A DNA stretch of 64,000 nt from Marimonas lutisalis (GTDB lineage: Bacteria > Pseudomonadota > Alphaproteobacteria > Rhodobacterales > Rhodobacteraceae): contig NZ_SKCI01000001.1 of assembly GCF_005434965.1 (NCBI RefSeq), forward strand, positions 567,370-631,369. Reading direction: 5' to 3'. Every line of letters begins with the position of its first letter. The stretch's first letter is position 1. Below, one piece after another: positions 48,908 through 57,288 of the stretch. A program made the translations under genes and the position numbers. The notes under the pieces are model-generated. The model had not been told where the DNA came from, searched no databases, and saw only the letters and a program-made list of their open reading frames with translations.

Positions 48908-49294
48908 TCAGGTCTCTTTCAGGTGGTCGCGAATGGTGCCGGTTTTTGGGCTGAGGTCTGGGTCGATGTCGCGCATTTCCATCGAGAGCGCGATGGAATG
49001 GCGGGCCAGAGCAGGGGCCATGAACGCCTGCAGGGCCTTGAAGATATGGTCGGTGGCGCGTTTGCGGGTATCGAGATCGCGGCCGCCGCGCAGGCGGACC
49101 GAGAGATCGAGGAAGGCGTGTTTGTCATCGCCATCGGCGATCGAGACATGGGCGGCGCGAAAGGCGCGGACGCGGATGCCGGGCACGAGGAAAACGCCGG
49201 TTTCGATGGCCGCGCGGCGCAGGTGATCGCAAAGCGCGGCGATGTCGACCATGTCTTCGAGATTGGCCGAATACTCGATGCTGAAATGCGGCAC
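48908..49294 (-). CDS. hpaF: 5-carboxymethyl-2-hydroxymuconate delta-isomerase HpaF
   Basis: Tautomerase-superfamily isomerase of the homoprotocatechuate pathway, 128 aa. The GTG at 49294 gives a protein beginning M-PHFSIEYSANLEDM; Pro2 becomes the catalytic N-terminal proline after Met removal. A strong GGAGGAG site lies upstream at correct spacing; an in-frame ATG 20 codons earlier would bury the proline. It is the first gene of the operon, next to the promoter with an overlapping palindrome. Confidence 0.93.
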   Translation of the reverse strand: MPHFSIEYSANLEDMVDIAALCDHLRRAAIETGVFLVPGIRVRAFRAAHVSIADGDDKHAFLDLSVRLRGGRDLDTRKRATDHIFKALQAFMAPALARHSIALSMEMRDIDPDLSPKTGTIRDHLKET

Positions 49295-49317
49295 GTCGAT
49301 TGCTCCTCCCAGTTCAA

Positions 49318-49351
49318 TTAACATGTTAAGTAACTTGTGCGCGTGAGTCAA
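49318..49351 (-). promoter_or_regulatory. hpa operon promoter with overlapping operator palindrome
   Basis: On the leftward strand, -35 TTGACT (49351-49346) and -10 TAACAT (49328-49323) have 17-bp spacing. The -10 lies inside a perfect 12-bp palindrome TTAACATGTTAA (49318-49329). This fits steric control by a dimeric repressor such as the MarR-type HpaR of other hpa operons; the regulator gene is not in the window. Confidence 0.6.
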
Positions 49352-49490
49352 CAATCATGCCATGAGCCGTTGTCTTCGCGGGTGACAGCACGGAATTGGA
49401 GTGATAAGATTATTAAATATCGTCCGAAAGAGACGTGACCGAGGGTCGAGCAGGGACCCCAAAAACCAAACTCGAACTGCGACTCGCGCG

Positions 49491-49563
49491 ATCTTTGCAG
49501 ATTCCGCGAGGGGAATCGTATATTTGTGTCAGTAATGCGATGACCCGCAATATCTGCGCAGAT
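49491..49563. promoter_or_regulatory. Pair of ATCT-N4-AGAT palindromes upstream of ftsZ
   Basis: ATCTTTGCAGAT at 49491-49502 and ATCTGCGCAGAT at 49552-49563, 61 bp apart start to start (about six helical turns). They might be binding sites of one dimeric regulator of ftsZ or of hpa transcription. Short sites like this can arise by chance. Confidence 0.3.
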
Positions 49564-49674
49564 CGGCGAAATACCGCGTAAGTTGGGCGTTTTTTGACGA
49601 TATTTTGTGGTTTTCCCGTGTTTTTTTGGTGACGATTGGGGCGCCAAAGGTTAAGAGAAGAGCGGAACAGGCAG

Positions 49675-49694
49675 AAAAAACCCGCTTTGGCGGG
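49675..49694 (-). terminator. Intrinsic-terminator-like hairpin in the ftsZ leader, reading leftward
   Basis: AAAAAA at 49675-49680 followed by CCCGC-TTTG-GCGGG. On the leftward strand this is a CCCGC/GCGGG stem followed by six T's, 26 bases before the ftsZ ATG. It would stop antisense transcription leaving ftsZ or shield the hpa promoter region. On the rightward transcript it is a leader hairpin. Confidence 0.55.
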
Positions 49695-49719
49695 TCAACA
49701 AATCAGGCGGACAGTAGCA

Positions 49720-51354
49720 ATGACTTTGAACCTCACCATGCCCGGACAGGAAGATTTGAAGCCCCGGATCACCGTTTTCGGTGTGGGTGGCGCCGGTGGC
49801 AACGCGGTCAACAACATGATCGAAAAAGCGCTGGAGGGCGTTGATTTCGTGGTCGCGAATACCGACGCGCAGGCGCTGCAGCAAAGCCAGGCGTCGAACA
49901 AGATCCAGATGGGCGTGAAGGTAACCGAGGGTCTGGGCGCGGGCGCCAAGGCCAGCATCGGCGCCGCAGCCGCCGAGGAATCGATCGAACAGATCGTCGA
50001 TCACCTGGCGGGCGCGCATATGTGTTTCATTACCGCCGGCATGGGCGGCGGCACCGGCACGGGCGCCGCGCCGATCATCGCACAGGCCGCGCGTGAACTG
50101 GGCGTTCTGACGGTTGGCGTTGTCACCAAGCCGTTCCAGTTCGAAGGTGGCAAGCGCATGACCCAGGCCGAGGACGGCGTCGAGGCGCTGCAGAAGGTCG
50201 TCGATACGCTGATCATCATTCCGAACCAGAACCTGTTCCGCCTGGCCAACGAGAAAACCACCTTTACCGAAGCGTTCAGCATGGCTGACGACGTGCTCTA
50301 CCAGGGTGTGAAGGGCGTGACCGACCTGATGGTGCGGCCGGGCTTGATCAACCTGGACTTTGCCGATGTGCGTGCCGTGATGGACGAGATGGGCAAGGCG
50401 ATGATGGGCACCGGCGAAGCCACCGGCGAGGATCGCGCCACGCAGGCCGCGGAGAAGGCGATTGCCAACCCGCTGCTGGACGAGATCAGCCTGAAAGGCG
50501 CCAAGGGCGTTCTGATCAACATCACCGGCGGGCACGACCTGACCCTGTTCGAGCTGGACGAGGCCGCCAACCGCATCCGCGAGGAAGTGGACGCGGACGC
50601 CAACATCATCGTCGGCAGCACGCTGGATACGGGCATGGAGGGCATGATGCGGGTGAGCGTCGTCGCCACGGGTATCGATGCCAGCGCGATCGTGCATGAC
50701 GTTCCGGTGCCGCGCCGGTCGCTGGCCGAGCCGCTGAAGCCCACCGTGTCGGCGGAAGAGCCGCAGGACGAGTTTGCCGAGGCACCGCAGCCGCAGGTGG
50801 CGGCGCGCGCCGCCGAGGAGCCGTCGCTGTTCGAGGATCTGGAGGATGCCGAGGCCGCCGCTGCCGAGGACCAGATGGAAGACATCTTTGGCGAAGACGC
50901 GCCGCAGGTTGCCGCGCAGGTGCAGGATGACCTGCCGCCGCCGGCCTATCAGCCGCGGGTGGCGCAGTTCCAGCCGCAGCCCGATGCGCTCGAGGCCGAG
51001 CCCGAGGAGTTCGTGGCGCCCCGTGCCCCGGCCCCCGGCACGCCGAGCCCGGATGCGCTGGCCCGTCTGCAGGCCGCTGTGCAGCGTGCGCCGCAGGCAA
51101 CTGCCAACCGCCGCGCCGATCCGGCACCGGAGCAGCCCGCCGCCGCGCCGCGCAACGAAGCCGAGAAGCCGCGGTTCGGCATCAACTCGCTTATCAACCG
51201 GATGACCGGGCATGGCGCCGAACAGCCGCAGCAACCGCCGCGCCAGCAGCCGCAGGTGCAGGCACAGCGCCACGCGCCGGCACCGTCCGCAGAGGACGAA
51301 GCCGAGCAGGAGCGGATCGAAATCCCCGCATTCCTGCGCCGTCAGGCCAACTGA
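49720..51354 (+). CDS. ftsZ: Cell division protein FtsZ
   Basis: Tubulin-like GTPase that forms the division ring. 544 aa from ATG 49720 ([20 protein letters not shown]). The GTP-binding signature GGGTGTG is at residues 109-115, with the T7 loop in [11 protein letters not shown]. The globular domain ends near residue 325. A long low-complexity linker rich in Pro, Glu, Gln and Ala follows, then the conserved C-terminal peptide [14 protein letters not shown] for FtsA/ZipA-type contacts. An upstream frame of 28 codons is not like FtsZ. ftsA and ftsQ, usually just upstream, are absent; the hpa operon is there instead. Confidence 0.98.
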   Translation: MTLNLTMPGQEDLKPRITVFGVGGAGGNAVNNMIEKALEGVDFVVANTDAQALQQSQASNKIQMGVKVTEGLGAGAKASIGAAAAEESIEQIVDHLAGAHMCFITAGMGGGTGTGAAPIIAQAARELGVLTVGVVTKPFQFEGGKRMTQAEDGVEALQKVVDTLIIIPNQNLFRLANEKTTFTEAFSMADDVLYQGVKGVTDLMVRPGLINLDFADVRAVMDEMGKAMMGTGEATGEDRATQAAEKAIANPLLDEISLKGAKGVLINITGGHDLTLFELDEAANRIREEVDADANIIVGSTLDTGMEGMMRVSVVATGIDASAIVHDVPVPRRSLAEPLKPTVSAEEPQDEFAEAPQPQVAARAAEEPSLFEDLEDAEAAAAEDQMEDIFGEDAPQVAAQVQDDLPPPAYQPRVAQFQPQPDALEAEPEEFVAPRAPAPGTPSPDALARLQAAVQRAPQATANRRADPAPEQPAAAPRNEAEKPRFGINSLINRMTGHGAEQPQQPPRQQPQVQAQRHAPAPSAEDEAEQERIEIPAFLRRQAN

Positions 51355-51376
51355 CCCAAGGTCACAACTGATCCGG

Positions 51377-51406
51377 AAAAGCCGCCCGATGGGCGGCTTT
51401 TTCTTT
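51377..51406 (+). terminator. Rho-independent terminator of ftsZ
   Basis: AAAAGCCGCCC and GGGCGGCTTTTT form a strong stem with a three-base GAT loop and a T-rich tail, 22 bases after the ftsZ stop. Confidence 0.92.
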
Positions 51407-51561
51407 TCGGGGCAGGGGGTTGGCTCATGTGTGGCGGTTATCCGCCGATCCCGCCGGGGGGATGTTTCATACCGTTACAAAGATTGAATTGAGGGCTGGC
51501 ACCCCTTCCTTTACGTTCCCGTCAGATTGCAGGAACAGCCTGCGACACCCTGAGGATTTTC

Positions 51562-52482
51562 GTGCAGACCACGATCAAAACCCCCGTAAGCTTTACTGGT
51601 GTAGGGCTTCATTCCGGCAAACCTGCGCGGGCCACGATCCATCCGGCTTCGGCCGAGCATGGCATCTGGTTCAAGCGCAGCGATATCGCCGTTGGGGATG
51701 CCCTCGTGCCGGCGCGCTGGGACGCGGTGAACCAGACCCCGCTCTGCACCCGGATCGAGAATGCCCGGGGCGTTTCGGTGTCGACCATCGAACACATCAT
51801 GGCGGCGCTGGTGGGCTGCGGGGTGCACAATGCGCTGATCGAGATCGACGGCCCGGAAGTGCCGATCCTGGATGGCAGCGCGGCGAGCTTCGTGAAGGGC
51901 ATCCTGTCGCGCGGGGTGGTGCGGCTGGCCGCACCCGTGCGCGCGATCGAGGTTCTGCAGCCGATCGAGGTGCGCAAGGGCGAGTCGCTGGCACGGCTGG
52001 AGCCGGGCCGGGGGCTGACCATCGATTTCCGCATCGAGTTCGAGGATGCGGCCATTGGCGTGCAGCGCAAGGTTCTGAACATGTCGAACGGATCCTTCGT
52101 GCGCGAACTGTGTGACAGCCGCACCTTCTGCCGCAAGGCCGATGTGGATGCGATGCGGGCGCAGGGGCTGGCGCTGGGCGGTACGCTGGACAATGCCGTG
52201 GTGGTCGATGGGACCGAGGTCCTGAGCCCGGGCGGGCTGCGCCATGCCGACGAGGCGGTGCGCCACAAGATGCTGGATGCGCTGGGTGACCTTGCACTGG
52301 CAGGGGCGCCGATTCTGGGTCGTTACATCGGTCATCGCGCGGGACACGCCCTGACCAACGACCTGTTGCACAAGATGTTTGCCACGCCGGGCGCCTTCCG
52401 CATGGTGGTTTGCGACGCGGAAACCGCCGAACAACTGCCCGGTGCCGGGGTGCATCTGGGCGAAGTGCCGGCCGTCGCCTGA
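51562..52482 (+). CDS. lpxC: UDP-3-O-acyl-N-acetylglucosamine deacetylase LpxC
   Basis: Zinc enzyme for the first committed step of lipid A synthesis. 306 aa, GTG start at 51562 (MQTTIKTPVSFTGVGLHSGK). Zinc ligands are H78 (TIEHIMAAL), H235 and D239 (RHKMLDALGD), with catalytic H262 (GHRAGHALTND). GLHSGKPARATIHPA and GGTLDNAVVVD are conserved. It has its own 207-bp upstream gap after the ftsZ terminator, so separate transcription is likely. Confidence 0.97.
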   Translation: MQTTIKTPVSFTGVGLHSGKPARATIHPASAEHGIWFKRSDIAVGDALVPARWDAVNQTPLCTRIENARGVSVSTIEHIMAALVGCGVHNALIEIDGPEVPILDGSAASFVKGILSRGVVRLAAPVRAIEVLQPIEVRKGESLARLEPGRGLTIDFRIEFEDAAIGVQRKVLNMSNGSFVRELCDSRTFCRKADVDAMRAQGLALGGTLDNAVVVDGTEVLSPGGLRHADEAVRHKMLDALGDLALAGAPILGRYIGHRAGHALTNDLLHKMFATPGAFRMVVCDAETAEQLPGAGVHLGEVPAVA

Positions 52483-52645
52483 CGCCCGTACCGGCAAAAT
52501 CCGCACAAGATTTTGTAATCCGCGCCAAATTGCCTGCTGCAATCGGTGTCAAAGGCGTTTTGCACCGGAATTTTCTGTGCTAGGAAGTGCCAGAGCAGAG
52601 GGGCAAAAGGCCCACCATCTGGATCGGACAAGGGTGAGATCGGCG

Positions 52646-53497
52646 ATGACAGGCGGCAGATTCCGGGCAGGGGCGCTGAGCGCTGTTGTGGCGGCGGCAT
52701 TGCTGAGCGGCTGTGGTGACACGGCCGAGCTGGCCCGCCGCGGCGATATCCCGATGGAGAGCTTTACCGCCGAGCAGATCTTTGAACGCGGCGAATACGA
52801 GTTGAACCGGCGCCAGGCGGATCAGGCGGCCTTCTATTTCGGCGAGGTCGAGCGGCTTTATCCCTATTCGGACTGGGCGAAGCGCGCGCTGATCATGCAA
52901 GCGTATTCCTATCACCAGGGAAAAGACTACGAGAACAGCCGCGCCAGCGCGCAGCGCTATATCGATTTCTACCCGACAGATGACGATGCCGCCTATGCGC
53001 AGTATCTGCTGGCGCTGAGCTATTACGACCAGATCGACGAGGTGGGCCGCGACCAGGGGCTGACCTTCCAGGCGCTGCAGGCGCTGCGCGCGGTGATCGA
53101 ACGCTACCCCGACAGCGAATACGCCAAATCGGCGGTTCTGAAGTTCGACCTGGCCTTCGACCATCTGGCGGCCAAGGAAATGGAGATCGGGCGCTATTAC
53201 CTGCGGCGCGATCATTACACCGCGGCGATCAACCGGTTCCGCGTCGTGGTCGAGGATTTCCAGACCACGAGCCACACCGCCGAGGCACTGCACCGGCTGG
53301 TGGAAGCCTACCTGTCACTGGGCCTGACCGACGAGGCGCAGACCGCAGGCGCCATCCTGGGCCATAACTTCCGCGGGACCGACTGGTACGAGGACAGTTA
53401 CAAGCTGTTGACCGGACGAGGCCTGGAGCTGAAGGCGGCTGGCGACAGCTGGCTGCGGCAGATCTATCGCCAGATGATCAAGGGGCAGTGGTTGTAG
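52646..53497 (+). CDS. bamD: Outer membrane assembly lipoprotein BamD
   Basis: Essential BAM complex lipoprotein that helps fold outer-membrane beta-barrels. 283 aa from ATG 52646. The lipobox LLSGC has the lipidated Cys at residue 23; the following G-D does not give a strong inner-membrane retention signal. About five TPR-like repeats follow (FERGEYELNRRQADQAAFYF, LYPYSDWAKRALIMQAYSYH, and so on). The start has AGGGTGAG upstream. The order lpxC-bamD-recN is conserved in this group. Confidence 0.95.
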   Translation: MTGGRFRAGALSAVVAAALLSGCGDTAELARRGDIPMESFTAEQIFERGEYELNRRQADQAAFYFGEVERLYPYSDWAKRALIMQAYSYHQGKDYENSRASAQRYIDFYPTDDDAAYAQYLLALSYYDQIDEVGRDQGLTFQALQALRAVIERYPDSEYAKSAVLKFDLAFDHLAAKEMEIGRYYLRRDHYTAAINRFRVVVEDFQTTSHTAEALHRLVEAYLSLGLTDEAQTAGAILGHNFRGTDWYEDSYKLLTGRGLELKAAGDSWLRQIYRQMIKGQWL

Positions 53498-53509
53498 GCC
53501 ATGGGGGAT

Positions 53510-53527
53510 GGTGGGGTGCACCCACCC
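53510..53527. repeat. GGTGGGGTGCACCCACCC hairpin between bamD and recN
   Basis: A short inverted repeat in the 40-base bamD-recN gap, similar in arms to the GGTGGG-TGAAA-CCCACC elements at 46439 and 61514 but with a GCA-type centre and no TAC end. It could also be a minor attenuator. Relation to the other copies is uncertain. Confidence 0.35.
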
Positions 53528-53537
53528 GACGGGTGAC

Positions 53538-55190
53538 ATGCTGCGCAGCCTTGAAATTCGTGACATGCTGATCATCGACCGGCTGGACCTGGATTTCCAG
53601 CCGGGCCTGAACGCGTTGACCGGCGAGACCGGGGCAGGAAAGTCCATCCTGCTCGACTCGCTTGGTTTCGTGCTGGGCTGGCGCGGGCGCGCGGAACTGG
53701 TGCGCGCAGGGGCCGAACAGGGCGAGGTGATGGCCGTGTTCGACCTGCCCGAGGGGCACGCGGCCCATGCCATCCTGGAGGAAGCGGGCCTGCCGGCGGG
53801 TGACGAGCTGATCCTGCGGCGGGTGAACACCCGCGACGGGCGCAAGACGGCCTGGGTAAATGACCGGCGCTGTTCGGGCGAGGTGCTGCGGCAGCTGTCG
53901 GAGGTTCTGGTCGAGCTGCATGGCCAGCATGACGATCGCGGGCTGCTGAATCCGCGCGGGCACCGGGCGCTGCTGGATGCGTTTGCCGGCGCCGAGGAGC
54001 AGTTGGCGGGGCTGCGCGCGTTGTGGAATGCGCGTTCCAAGGCCTTGAAAGAGCTGGAAAAAGCACGCGAGCGGATTGCCGCGGCGCGCGAGGAGGAGGA
54101 TTTCCTGCGCCACGCGGTGGCCGAGCTGGACATGCTGGACCCGCAGCCGGGCGAGGACGAGGCGCTGGACACGCAGCGCCGCCGGATGCAGGGGGCCGAG
54201 AAAGTGCGCGAGGATATCGCGCGCGCCCTGCAGGTGCTGCAAGGCGAGGGCGGTAACGCCGAGGGCGCGGCGGGCGATGCGCTGCGCTGGCTGGAAGGTG
54301 CGGCCGGGCCCACCGAGGGCCTGCTGGACGAGCCGATCGAAGCGCTGGGCCGTGCCCTGAACGAGCTGGCCGAGGCCAGCGACGGGGTGAGCCGGGCGCT
54401 GGATGAGCTGTCGTTCGATCCGCATGAGCTGGAGGCGTGCGAGGAGCGGCTGTTCGCGATCCGGGCCCTGGCGCGCAAGCACGGGGTGCTGCCCGACGAG
54501 CTGGGCGGCTTTGCCGGGGAGTTGCGCGGCCGGCTGGCGGCGCTGGAGCAGGGCGATGCCGACCTTGCCGAGCTGGAGAAGGCGGCGAGGGCCGCGCAGG
54601 CCGCCTATGACAAGGCCGCGGGCGAGATGCGCGACATCCGCCGGAACGCGGCAGGAAAGCTGGACAAGGCGGTGATGGCCGAACTGGCACCGCTGAAGAT
54701 GGAGCGCGCGGTGTTCGCCACCGAGATCACCGAAGCCGAACCGGGCCCCGAGGGCATCGACGCGGTGAGCTTTACCGTGGCCACGAACCCCGGCGCGCCG
54801 TCGGGGCCGCTGGCCAAGATCGCCTCGGGCGGGGAGCTGAGCCGGTTCCTGCTGGCGCTGAAAGTGTGCCTTGCGCAGGGTAACAGCGGCATCACCATGA
54901 TTTTCGACGAGATCGACCGCGGCGTGGGCGGAGCCACGGCCGATGCGGTGGGCCGCCGCCTGGCCGAGCTGGCCGAGGGCGCGCAGGTTCTGGTGGTGAC
55001 GCATTCACCGCAGGTGGCGGCCAAGGCGGCGCATCACTGGCGGGTGGAAAAGCGGGTCGAGCGCGACATGACGCTTTCGACCGTGGTGCCATTGATGAGC
55101 GGTGAACGGGTGGACGAGATTGCCCGGATGATCTCGGGTGATCAGATCACCGACGAAGCCCGCGCCGCGGCGGAACGCCTGATCGGATAA
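53538..55190 (+). CDS. recN: DNA repair protein RecN
   Basis: SMC-like ATPase acting in recombinational double-strand break repair. 550 aa from ATG 53538 (MLRSLEIRDMLIIDRLDLDF); an upstream ten-codon extension lies in the hairpin. Walker A GETGAGKS is at residues 29-36, ABC signature KIASGGELSRFLLALK and Walker B TMIFDEIDRGVGG at the C-terminus, with a coiled-coil middle. The gene is followed by an imperfect hairpin. Confidence 0.97.
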   Translation: MLRSLEIRDMLIIDRLDLDFQPGLNALTGETGAGKSILLDSLGFVLGWRGRAELVRAGAEQGEVMAVFDLPEGHAAHAILEEAGLPAGDELILRRVNTRDGRKTAWVNDRRCSGEVLRQLSEVLVELHGQHDDRGLLNPRGHRALLDAFAGAEEQLAGLRALWNARSKALKELEKARERIAAAREEEDFLRHAVAELDMLDPQPGEDEALDTQRRRMQGAEKVREDIARALQVLQGEGGNAEGAAGDALRWLEGAAGPTEGLLDEPIEALGRALNELAEASDGVSRALDELSFDPHELEACEERLFAIRALARKHGVLPDELGGFAGELRGRLAALEQGDADLAELEKAARAAQAAYDKAAGEMRDIRRNAAGKLDKAVMAELAPLKMERAVFATEITEAEPGPEGIDAVSFTVATNPGAPSGPLAKIASGGELSRFLLALKVCLAQGNSGITMIFDEIDRGVGGATADAVGRRLAELAEGAQVLVVTHSPQVAAKAAHHWRVEKRVERDMTLSTVVPLMSGERVDEIARMISGDQITDEARAAAERLIG

Positions 55191-55194
55191 GCGA

Positions 55195-55256
55195 AAAGCG
55201 GCCCCGTCAGGGTTAGCGCCAATACGCTGCGCCATTGCCCATCGGGGACCGCTTTC
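55195..55256 (+). terminator. Possible terminator of recN
   Basis: AAAGCGG-CCCCG near 55196 can pair with CGGGG-A-CCGCTTT ending at 55256, with one bulge and a long loop. It lies directly after the recN stop and may act on both strands. The rest of the gap to 55423 holds nothing else recognised. Confidence 0.45.
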
Positions 55257-55423
55257 CGTTGGCCGGGGGACACCGACCGGATTTGAAACCGCATGCCCGG
55301 AAACCCGAAGCTGCGCATTAAGTAAAATTTCTGGCCCTGAGGCAGTTTGAAAATGTCTTTGTGAGGTCACATTGGCCGAGTCGCGGACGGCTGTCATACC
55401 CCATATGGGGTAAACCCCGCGTT

Positions 55424-57199
55424 TCAGAGATATCTTTCCACCAATTCAATCACTTCAGGCCATCTTTGGAAGAAGATCAGCTGACCTGAATCCTCGTAGG
55501 TGGTGAAATCGATCCAGGGGTAGTCCTGCCTCAGTTCGGTCAGCGTGTCGCGCGGGATCTGCGGATCCTGTAAGCCGTTCAGGAAATGCACGGGCACCTT
55601 GCCGCGGATACGCTCGACCGGGCCGCGCCAGTCGGTGGTTTCCTGTTCGATCACTTCCGCCGAGAAGGCGGCATGGGCGATGTGGTCCTTCGACAGCGAG
55701 ACCTCGGAGCCGACGACCATGGCTTCGAACACCTCGGGGTTTTCGAAGGTTTCGACATCGGCGGGCGAGTTACCATAGACTGCGTGCACGAAGGCGCGTT
55801 TGCCCAGCCGGCGCGCCAGCGCGAAGCCGGCCTTGACCATGAAGGGCAGCAGATGCGGGGTGTAGCGCGCGCCTGCGAGGATGAAGCGGTGCCATTTCTC
55901 CATCCGCTCATACTGTTCGGCCCGGGTGAGGGGCAGCACGCCGGCACAGGCGATCAGGGCGCTGACGCGGTCGGGGTAGGCATCATGGAAATGGGCGGAA
56001 AAGAAGAAATCGCCGCCAAGCGAGATCATCGGCAGGCGGTCGATGCCCAGGTGATCGAGCAGGTGGGCATAATCCTGGGGGATGACCCTGGAAAGTTCAC
56101 TGCCACGCGGCAGGGGCGTGGATTGCCCGAAGCCCGCGCGCACCGGGACGACCACCTTGATCCCGCGGCGCGCGGCTTCGGCTTCGGCCGAGGCGGGCCA
56201 GCGGGTGAGGCCGTAATCCTGCGGACCGAAGAAACAGGGCCGTCCATCGGGATCACCGAGGATCAGGTAGTCGAACCGCCGCCCGTCCGGCAGGGTGAGC
56301 GTTTGGAAGGGGCGCGGTTCAAGCGATTGGAAGCCCCTGGAGTGGCTGGGTGCCGCGGCTGCCGCGTCCTGGGTGAAGGTGGCGATGTCCATGGTCGAGA
56401 GCGTGAGCCGCACCAGTTCGGCCTGGCTTCGGGTTTCGGTTTTCGACTGGAGCGATTTAAGCTGCGCGCGCACGGTTTCCACCGAGCGGCCACGTATATC
56501 GGCGATTTCCTTGAGTGAATGGCATTCGGAGAGTGCGCGCAGGATCTCGGTTTCCGCATCGGTCAGTTCAAACACGCTCTTGAGAAAACCGTCGAACCCG
56601 TCGGGCCAGATCAGTTCGGAGGTGACGGCGACAACGAAGGGGGCGGCATCGGCCGGGCGGATGACGCGAAGCTGGATCACCATAATGCGCGATTTGCCGG
56701 TGACACGGGCGCGGAACATGGTGGGCAGATCGACATTCGATTGCAGCATCCGCGCGATCTGCGCCTGCAGGGCATCGAGATCATCCTCGTCCAGCGGCAA
56801 CTGGCCGAGCGACTGGCCCGGGCCGAGCGACAGGATCGCGGCAGCGGGCGGGTTGACCGCGCCGATAGAGAGATCGCGCATCACGGTAAAGGCAGCGGAT
56901 TTCTCGAACCGCGAGAGAAGGTCGGCACTGTCGCTTTCGGCGCTGCGGTCGGGGTCGATGCTGTCGAGCAGTTTCGAGGCGCGCTGGAAATGAGATTCGA
57001 AATCGATCGCGGTCAGCGCGATGGGCGTATCGAGGCCCTTTGCACGCCGATAGGGGCTGATCATGGTTTCCCACTGATCGAGCAGTTCCTCGTACCGGAT
57101 CGGATCGACGGCGACGTCATAAAGCCGGTCGATTACGTCCTGCGCGAGCGCGTTCGGATTTTCCGCGCGCGTGCCGTTGGTTGGCAGTTTGGCATTCAT
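55424..57199 (-). CDS. LuxR-type HTH regulator fused to a degenerate alpha/beta-hydrolase domain
   Basis: Protein of 591 aa, start at 57199 (MNAKLPTNGTRAENPN) after AGGGGGAC. Residues 1-205 are a PAS-like N-terminal region. Residues ~209-268 are a LuxR/GerE helix-turn-helix (ELTDAETEILRALSECHSLK, SVETVRAQLKSLQSKTETRS). Residues ~300-591 have the alpha/beta-hydrolase layout. The usual GxSxG elbow reads MISLGGD (391-397) and the histidine position in the C-terminal GH motif is Gln573 (DSGQLIFFQRW); the acid D545 remains (GLQDPQIP). The enzyme fold is therefore probably a ligand sensor. Its target is unknown. TSUP lies 89 bases upstream. Confidence 0.85.
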   Translation of the reverse strand: MNAKLPTNGTRAENPNALAQDVIDRLYDVAVDPIRYEELLDQWETMISPYRRAKGLDTPIALTAIDFESHFQRASKLLDSIDPDRSAESDSADLLSRFEKSAAFTVMRDLSIGAVNPPAAAILSLGPGQSLGQLPLDEDDLDALQAQIARMLQSNVDLPTMFRARVTGKSRIMVIQLRVIRPADAAPFVVAVTSELIWPDGFDGFLKSVFELTDAETEILRALSECHSLKEIADIRGRSVETVRAQLKSLQSKTETRSQAELVRLTLSTMDIATFTQDAAAAAPSHSRGFQSLEPRPFQTLTLPDGRRFDYLILGDPDGRPCFFGPQDYGLTRWPASAEAEAARRGIKVVVPVRAGFGQSTPLPRGSELSRVIPQDYAHLLDHLGIDRLPMISLGGDFFFSAHFHDAYPDRVSALIACAGVLPLTRAEQYERMEKWHRFILAGARYTPHLLPFMVKAGFALARRLGKRAFVHAVYGNSPADVETFENPEVFEAMVVGSEVSLSKDHIAHAAFSAEVIEQETTDWRGPVERIRGKVPVHFLNGLQDPQIPRDTLTELRQDYPWIDFTTYEDSGQLIFFQRWPEVIELVERYL

Positions 57200-57288
57200 G
57201 ATGCCGTTGTCCCCCTGATCACCGGGCGAAACTATAGCGCAGATCGGGTTTTTCCAAGGGAAACAGACTGTTTCGGTTTTGGGCGCGC

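Larger units (their letters stand above)
49295..49719. other. 425-bp intergenic region between hpa operon and ftsZ
   Basis: The region is relatively AT-rich for this chromosome and has no supported coding sequence. It holds the hpa promoter/operator (49318-49351), two ATCT-N4-AGAT palindromes at 49491 and 49552, a TTGACG at 49594-49599 that might be part of a ftsZ promoter (no good -10 seen), and a hairpin at 49675-49694 that reads as a terminator on the leftward strand. Confidence 0.6.

Noticed and set aside
52560-52588. TTGCAC before bamD as a -35 with a -10 at TAGGAA
   Set aside because: The spacing (15) and -10 match are poor. The TTGCAC also belongs to a repeat arm, so no promoter is claimed.
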